The notes beneath the pieces were generated by a model that ran no database searches, was not told the DNA's origin, and saw nothing but the letters and a program-made list of their open reading frames with translations. A stretch of 64,000 nucleotides of DNA, from assembly GCF_003428875.1 (NCBI RefSeq), contig NZ_QQRS01000001.1:744001-808000 (forward strand). The letters are read 5' to 3'. The stretch is from Planomicrobium okeanokoites (GTDB lineage: Bacteria; Bacillota; Bacilli; Bacillales_A; Planococcaceae). This document shows positions 59,057-64,000 of this stretch, piece by piece. Positions within the stretch are counted from its first letter, which is position 1, and the number at the start of each line of letters is the position of its first letter. Both the position numbers and the translations under genes were made by a program.

Positions 59057-59148
59057 CAAAAAACACCTTCCTGAGAGCAGGAAGGTGTGAGGAAACAAGG
59101 GCATACTTCGCCCTTATCATTCAACCCTTTCCATGCCTCTCTGGACAT
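59057..59148 (-). promoter_or_regulatory. PyrR attenuator between pyrP and pyrB
   Basis: PyrR-binding segment GTCCAGAGAGGCATGGAAAGG (about 59126-59146) matches the known AGUCCAGAGAGGCU pattern with a changed 3' part. Downstream is terminator ACACCTTCCTG / CAGGAAGGTGT (59063-59088) followed by TTTTTT. UMP-bound PyrR would favour termination. Confidence 0.9.
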
Positions 59149-59162
59149 TCATTAAAAGGTGA

Positions 59163-60452
59163 TTATTCAGTTCCGTCGTCAAGTTCTTGCTTTTCCAGCC
59201 CCGGCAGCACCAGGTTCAGGATCACTCCGATGATAGCCGCCAGCGCCATTCCTTCGATAACGAAGGTTTCGCTGAACTCCAGTCTCGCACCGCCGATCCC
59301 GATAACCAGGATGACCGATGAAATGACCAGATTGCGTTTATTGCCGAAGTCGATGTTGTTGTCCACCAGCATCCGCAAGCCGGATGAAGCGATGATCCCG
59401 AACAGCAGGATTGAAATCCCGCCAAGCACAGCGGTAGGAATCGTTTCGATGGCAGCCATCAGTTTCCCTGCGAAAGAGAAGACGATGGCGAATACCGCTG
59501 CACCTAGGATGACGTAGACACTGTATACGCGGGTAATGGCAAGGACGCCGATGTTTTCCCCGTATGTCGTTTTCGGCGGACCGCCGATCAATGAAGAAAT
59601 AAATGTTCCAAGACCGTCGCCCAGTATCGAGCGGTGAAGCCCCGGATCTTTTATGTAATTCCGGTCAACGATTTTGCCAAGTACCAATTGGTGGCCGATA
59701 TGTTCCGATATTGTAACGATGGCGATCGGCACCATGATGAACAATAAAGTCGGTGTGACCTGGAAAGAATAATCGACACCCGGTATCAAAAAGTCCGGCA
59801 CCGCAAACCAGCTTGCTTCCCCGATTTTCGTGAAATCAATGATGCCGATGGCGGCAGAGTAGGCATACCCTACCAGTAAACCGATCAGGATCGGCATCAG
59901 GGAGATAATGTTCTTAAAGTAAATCGTACAGATGATGGCAGTCATTAAAGTGACGATCGCTGCTGAAAAGTGCAGCAAGCTGTATTCCGAAGTATTGTTT
60001 GCCGCCGGAATGGTCATTGCCATATCTACTGCAGTCCCTGCCAAAGCCAGTCCGATTACGATAATGACCGGTCCGACTACGATCGGCGGCAAGATTTTCA
60101 TCAGCCAGAGATAGCCGGTTTTCCAGATGATCAGCGATACGAGCGCATACACAGCAGAAACGAACATGGCGCCAATCATCGCTGAGCCGATGCCTCCTGA
60201 TTCGGTTGCAACCTGTATCGGCACGATAAAGGCGAAAGATGACCCCAGATATGCTGGCACTTTAAACTGTGTGATCAGTACAAATATGATGGTGGCGATG
60301 CCGCTTGTAAGAAGCGCGATTGCCGGACTCAGTCCGACCAGCTGCGGGACAAGAATCGTTGCGCCGAACATGGCGAACATATGCTGCAGGCTCAGTGAAA
60401 TCCACTGGCCGGTTTTTGGTTTATCCTGTATATCGAGTACTGCTTCGCTCAA
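59163..60452 (-). CDS. pyrP: Uracil permease
   Basis: Proton-linked uracil importer of the nucleobase/cation symporter-2 (UraA) family; about 12-14 membrane helices over 429 residues. Family signature segments QHMFAMFGATILVPQLVGL near the start and GPPKTTYGENIGVLAITRV, which holds the substrate-site Glu. It lies only 24 bases after pyrR with no attenuator between. GGGGGAGAA precedes the ATG. Confidence 0.95.
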   Translation of the reverse strand: MSEAVLDIQDKPKTGQWISLSLQHMFAMFGATILVPQLVGLSPAIALLTSGIATIIFVLITQFKVPAYLGSSFAFIVPIQVATESGGIGSAMIGAMFVSAVYALVSLIIWKTGYLWLMKILPPIVVGPVIIVIGLALAGTAVDMAMTIPAANNTSEYSLLHFSAAIVTLMTAIICTIYFKNIISLMPILIGLLVGYAYSAAIGIIDFTKIGEASWFAVPDFLIPGVDYSFQVTPTLLFIMVPIAIVTISEHIGHQLVLGKIVDRNYIKDPGLHRSILGDGLGTFISSLIGGPPKTTYGENIGVLAITRVYSVYVILGAAVFAIVFSFAGKLMAAIETIPTAVLGGISILLFGIIASSGLRMLVDNNIDFGNKRNLVISSVILVIGIGGARLEFSETFVIEGMALAAIIGVILNLVLPGLEKQELDDGTE

Positions 60453-60476
60453 ATCTTTCTCCCCCGTCTCTCTCTA

Positions 60477-61143
<667 letters not shown>

Positions 61144-61179
61144 GTTTTTAAAGGTGTTGTTATTCGATTGGTTTTTTCA

Positions 61180-61209
61180 AGTATAAAGAACAACTTCGGG
61201 TTTTGTCAA
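61180..61209 (-). promoter_or_regulatory. pyr operon promoter
   Basis: Minus-strand TTGACA (61204-61209), 18-base spacer, TATACT (61180-61185). The -35 covers the rluD stop codon. Transcription would begin near 61173, about 30 bases before the PyrR site. Confidence 0.85.
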
Positions 61210-62117
61210 TCCTTCTTGCGAAGAGATTCCAGAAGTTCTGCAAATTCCTCAGGCATTTCCGCCGAGTATTCCATGTATTCTCCCGTTTTCGGATGATCAA
61301 AACCGATCACTTCCGCGTGAAGCGCCTGGCCGCCGATATCCATTGTTTTCTTCGGTCCGTATTTCGGATCGCCGACTAACGGATAGCCGATATATTTCAT
61401 ATGGACACGGATCTGGTGCGTGCGCCCTGTTTCAAGACGGCATTCGACCAATGTGAAATCACCGAAACGCTCAAGAACGCGGAAATGCGTCACCGCATGC
61501 TTGCCTTTATCCACAACAGCCATGTTCTGGCGCTCTTTCGGATCGCGTGCAATCGGTGCTTCGATTGTTCCTTTGTCATGGGGGATATGGCCATGTACAA
61601 GCGCAATATATTTACGGGTCACACTTTTTCTGACCAATTGATTGACCAGTGAAGTATGCGACGCGTCATTTTTTGCGACCATCAGCAAACCGGATGTATC
61701 TTTATCGATCCGGTGGACGATTCCTGGACGTACGATGCCGTTGATGCCGGACAAGTCGGTGCAATGATGCATAAGACCGTTGACCAGCGTACCATGCGAA
61801 TGGCCAGGCGCCGGATGGACGACCATGCCTTTCGGTTTGTTGACGACCAGTACATCAGCATCTTCATAGACAATCTCCAAATTCAAATCTTCCGGTACAA
61901 CATCCAATTCTTCAAGAATCGGCGGTGTGGCGATGATGACGTCTTCAAGACGCACTTTATAATTCGGTTTGACTATCTGGCCATTGACCCGGACTGCCCC
62001 GTCTTTCACCCAATTGGCAATCTGTGAACGCGACCAGTCTTCATCCATAGCAGAAACTGCTTTGTCGATTCGTTGTCCCGCCATTTCTTCTGTTACCTGT
62101 ATAGTTAAATCTTCCAT
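61206..62117 (-). CDS. rluD: Pseudouridine synthase RluD family
   Basis: Modifies uridines in 23S rRNA. N-terminal S4 domain (about 14-60: QRIDKAVSAMDEDWSRSQIANWVKDGAVRVNG), catalytic Asp in VHRIDKDTSGLL, and RLETGRTHQIRVH near the C-terminus. 303 residues, like B. subtilis YlyB. It overlaps the lspA stop by one base (TAATG). Confidence 0.94.
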   Translation of the reverse strand: MEDLTIQVTEEMAGQRIDKAVSAMDEDWSRSQIANWVKDGAVRVNGQIVKPNYKVRLEDVIIATPPILEELDVVPEDLNLEIVYEDADVLVVNKPKGMVVHPAPGHSHGTLVNGLMHHCTDLSGINGIVRPGIVHRIDKDTSGLLMVAKNDASHTSLVNQLVRKSVTRKYIALVHGHIPHDKGTIEAPIARDPKERQNMAVVDKGKHAVTHFRVLERFGDFTLVECRLETGRTHQIRVHMKYIGYPLVGDPKYGPKKTMDIGGQALHAEVIGFDHPKTGEYMEYSAEMPEEFAELLESLRKKD

Positions 62118-62593
62118 TAAGACACCTTTTTCTTTTCTTGTTTTTCGTCATAGATCACGAATATGATCATCAGGATAACCCCGATTGTCAGTGCAGCGTC
62201 GGCAATATTAAAAATTGGAAAGTCGTAATTGATGACCGGAATCAGGACATCCACAAAATCGACGACTTCGCCGCGAAGCATCCTGTCGATGAAATTCCCG
62301 ATTGCGCCGCCGAGGATCACCATGAGGCTCAGCTGGAACAGCGGCTGTCCTTTGGCGTGCTTATGGAAATAATAGAGGATTCCCGCGATCACCGCAATGG
62401 TGATGATGGCAAACAGCCACATCTGTCCTTCAAGCATCCCCCAGGCAGCACCTCTGTTGCGATGCGACAGCCAGCCGAGATAAGGCTCAATGACTGGAAT
62501 TCTTTCCCCGATTTCCATGTTCTGCAGGACCAGCCATTTTGTGAATTGGTCTGCTGCTATAATTACCGCTGCAATTGCATAATAAATAAACAT
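62117..62593 (-). CDS. lspA: Signal peptidase II (lipoprotein signal peptidase)
   Basis: Cleaves prolipoprotein signal peptides before the lipidated Cys. Four membrane helices and both catalytic Asp blocks, GAIGNFIDRM and FNIADAALTIG, are present. 158 residues. It would process the lipoproteins encoded at 24.6 and 38.5 kb. Coupled to rluD. Confidence 0.95.
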   Translation of the reverse strand: MFIYYAIAAVIIAADQFTKWLVLQNMEIGERIPVIEPYLGWLSHRNRGAAWGMLEGQMWLFAIITIAVIAGILYYFHKHAKGQPLFQLSLMVILGGAIGNFIDRMLRGEVVDFVDVLIPVINYDFPIFNIADAALTIGVILMIIFVIYDEKQEKKKVS

Positions 62594-62720
62594 ATGTTTC
62601 CCCCGTCAAATCATCTGTCATTCTATTTTAACACAATCCGCCACAAAAAAGTGAAGGCCTGGAGAGCCGGCTTTCCGGTTCTCCAGACCTCAAAAATTTA
62701 TTTGCTAATTTTATAACCGA

Positions 62721-62890
62721 TATTCCGCAAAACAGCTGCGCTTTCCTGGGGGCTCGCGCTGAGCTAACTCGGGCTAGGTACCCGTCGCCCGAGTGGATCT
62801 CAACACTTCGCTCGTAAAGGAGTTGGAAAGCCAACTCCTTTACTATTCCCCTGGGAGTCTTCGCTGTTTTGCTCCATATCTTTAGAGACT
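62721..62890. repeat. GC-rich palindromic intergenic repeat, copy 2 (long form)
   Basis: In the 421-base gap between lspA and ileS. Ends GCAAAACAGC (62727-62736) and GCTGTTTTGC (62863-62872), with the same internal blocks as copy 1. It also has two inserts: ACTCGGG / CCCGAGT around a short loop (62767-62793), and a perfect 13-bp hairpin GTAAAGGAGTTGG / CCAACTCCTTTAC (62814-62843). B. subtilis has ylyA at this place. Confidence 0.85.
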
Positions 62891-62910
62891 ACTCTCAGCG
62901 CTGACGCGGC

Positions 62911-62971
62911 TCAGGACTGGACGAAGCACTAAGACGAGTGGTTTTCTCGGCTTAGTGTGGGAGTCTTGTCC
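62911..62971 (-). terminator. Nested hairpin downstream of ileS
   Basis: CACTAAG / CTTAGTG with an inner CGAG/CTCG (62927-62957) and an outer GGAC/GTCC extension. It lies between ileS and repeat copy 2. No U-run follows on the minus strand, so its terminator role is uncertain; it may belong to the repeat. Confidence 0.4.
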
Positions 62972-63014
62972 AAAGCGTCGAAGCGGTATCTGAACAATGC
63001 CTCATCGCTTTACA

Positions 63015-64000
63015 TTAACTATAATGCTTCTCCACAACATCCGCACATCTCGGGCATAGTGTCGGATGGGCTTCGCTTTCACCGATTTTGTCAGAGATTG
63101 TCCAGCAGCGTTCACATTTTTCACCTTGTGATTTTTGGACGGCAACTGTCACGTTGTTCAAGACAAGAGCATCAGCCGGCGCATTGTCAGGCGATCCGCC
63201 AAACTCGTAGTTGGACACGATCAACAGCTGCGCTACATTGTCATCGACAGACGCCAGAAGATTTTTCGTTTCTTCTGAACCGTAAACTGTGACTTTCGCT
63301 TCCAGCGATTTACCGATTGTCTTCGCTGCACGCGCTTCTTCCAATGCTTTCAGTACATCATCACGGACATCCATGAATTTCTCCCATTTCACTTCAAGAT
63401 CTTTGAAGCTGCTGTTTTCCACAACTTTCGGGAAGTCCGTCAACTGGACGCTGTCTTCTTCGACAAATCCAAGATACGACCACATTTCATCAGCTGTATG
63501 CGGAATGATCGGCGACGCTAATTTCAGGATGGCCATCAATGAATCGAACATGACCGTCTGCATTGCGCGGCGATGCGGATGGTCGGCTGCTTCGATATAA
63601 ACGACGTCTTTTGCAACATCCAGATAGAATGAACTCAAATCGTTCGCACAGTAATTATTCAAAGCATTGTAGATTGTCGCAAACTCGTAGTTTTCATAAC
63701 CTTTACGGGCTGTCTCAATCATTTTCTGCAATTTCATTGCCATATACTGATCCATTTCACGCATGTCTTCGTAAGCGACGCGATCTTCTTTTTCATTAAA
63801 ATCAGCAAGATTTCCGTGAAGGAATTTCAGCGTGTTGCGGATTTTGCGATATACTTCTGAAACTTGTTTGAAGTTTTCATCAGATACGCGGACATCAGCC
63901 GTGTAATCGACGGACGCAACCCACAGGCGAAGAATATCGGCACCCATCTGGTTCATCACTTTTGCAGGAACGATGACGTTTCCGAGAGACTTACTCATTT
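63015..64000 (-). CDS. ileS: Isoleucyl-tRNA synthetase, C-terminal part
   Basis: The last 328 residues of a class I synthetase running past the window edge. The visible part begins with KMSKS (ATP loop), continues through the anticodon-binding domain (RLWVASVDYTADVRVSDENF, VMFDSLMAILKLASPIIPHTADEMW), and ends with a zinc ribbon CERCW ... CPRC (Cys-x2-Cys pairs) typical of IleRS. Any T-box leader is outside the window. Confidence 0.95.
   Translation of the reverse strand, partial: MSKSLGNVIVPAKVMNQMGADILRLWVASVDYTADVRVSDENFKQVSEVYRKIRNTLKFLHGNLADFNEKEDRVAYEDMREMDQYMAMKLQKMIETARKGYENYEFATIYNALNNYCANDLSSFYLDVAKDVVYIEAADHPHRRAMQTVMFDSLMAILKLASPIIPHTADEMWSYLGFVEEDSVQLTDFPKVVENSSFKDLEVKWEKFMDVRDDVLKALEEARAAKTIGKSLEAKVTVYGSEETKNLLASVDDNVAQLLIVSNYEFGGSPDNAPADALVLNNVTVAVQKSQGEKCERCWTISDKIGESEAHPTLCPRCADVVEKHYS

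Overview
The window looks like core chromosome of a low-GC Gram-positive of the Planococcaceae (Planococcus-like). Proteins resemble Bacillus homologues (AcpP, FapR, RpmB, Gmk, PyrR), and gene order follows the Bacillus subtilis recG/priA/pyr segment. However, sporulation genes that B. subtilis keeps here (spoVM between rpmB and thiN, ylyA between ileS and lspA) are absent, which suits a non-sporulating relative. The assignment rests on gene order and protein resemblance only; I could run no database search.

Region 1 (1-24.5 kb, almost all minus strand) is housekeeping. From high to low coordinate it runs gmk-rpoZ-coaBC-priA-def-fmt-rsmB-prpC-prkC-rsgA-rpe-thiN, then plus-strand rpmB, then yloU-fakA, sdaAB-sdaAA-recG, and fapR-plsX-fabD-fabG-acpP with the start of rnc at the window edge. 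Many genes overlap by 4 bases (ATGA) and are probably translationally coupled. fapR has a near-consensus FapR operator at its own promoter. rqcH is divergent from gmk.

Region 2 (24.5-49.6 kb, mixed strands, often AT-rich) is accessory DNA lying between rqcH and pyrE. It holds an amino-acid ABC binding protein and permease without an ATPase gene; a nucleoside deaminase between two arrays of five units at exactly 21 bp; a T-box-controlled argS with an apparent C-terminal frameshift; dsdA; several small membrane or unknown proteins; an SDR/AMP-ligase/YciI-like/membrane-protein operon; an alkaline phosphatase; an RNPP-type peptide-receptor regulator followed by a fused OppB-OppC permease; and a cluster of three small membrane proteins with an XRE regulator and a palindrome over a promoter -10.

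Region 3 (49.6-61.2 kb, minus strand) is the whole pyrimidine operon pyrR-pyrP-pyrB-pyrC-carA-carB-pyrK-pyrD-pyrF-pyrE. It has two PyrR attenuators (leader and pyrP-pyrB) and lacks the pyrR-pyrP attenuator known from B. subtilis. Upstream lie rluD, lspA and the C-terminal part of ileS.

Two copies of a GC-rich palindromic intergenic repeat (10.2 kb and 62.7 kb) sit exactly where B. subtilis has spoVM and ylyA. The most unusual sequence features are the twin 21-bp arrays of the odd palindrome ATCGNCGAT, the receptor/fused-permease pair, the argS frameshift and a small family of terminators with a shared head sequence.
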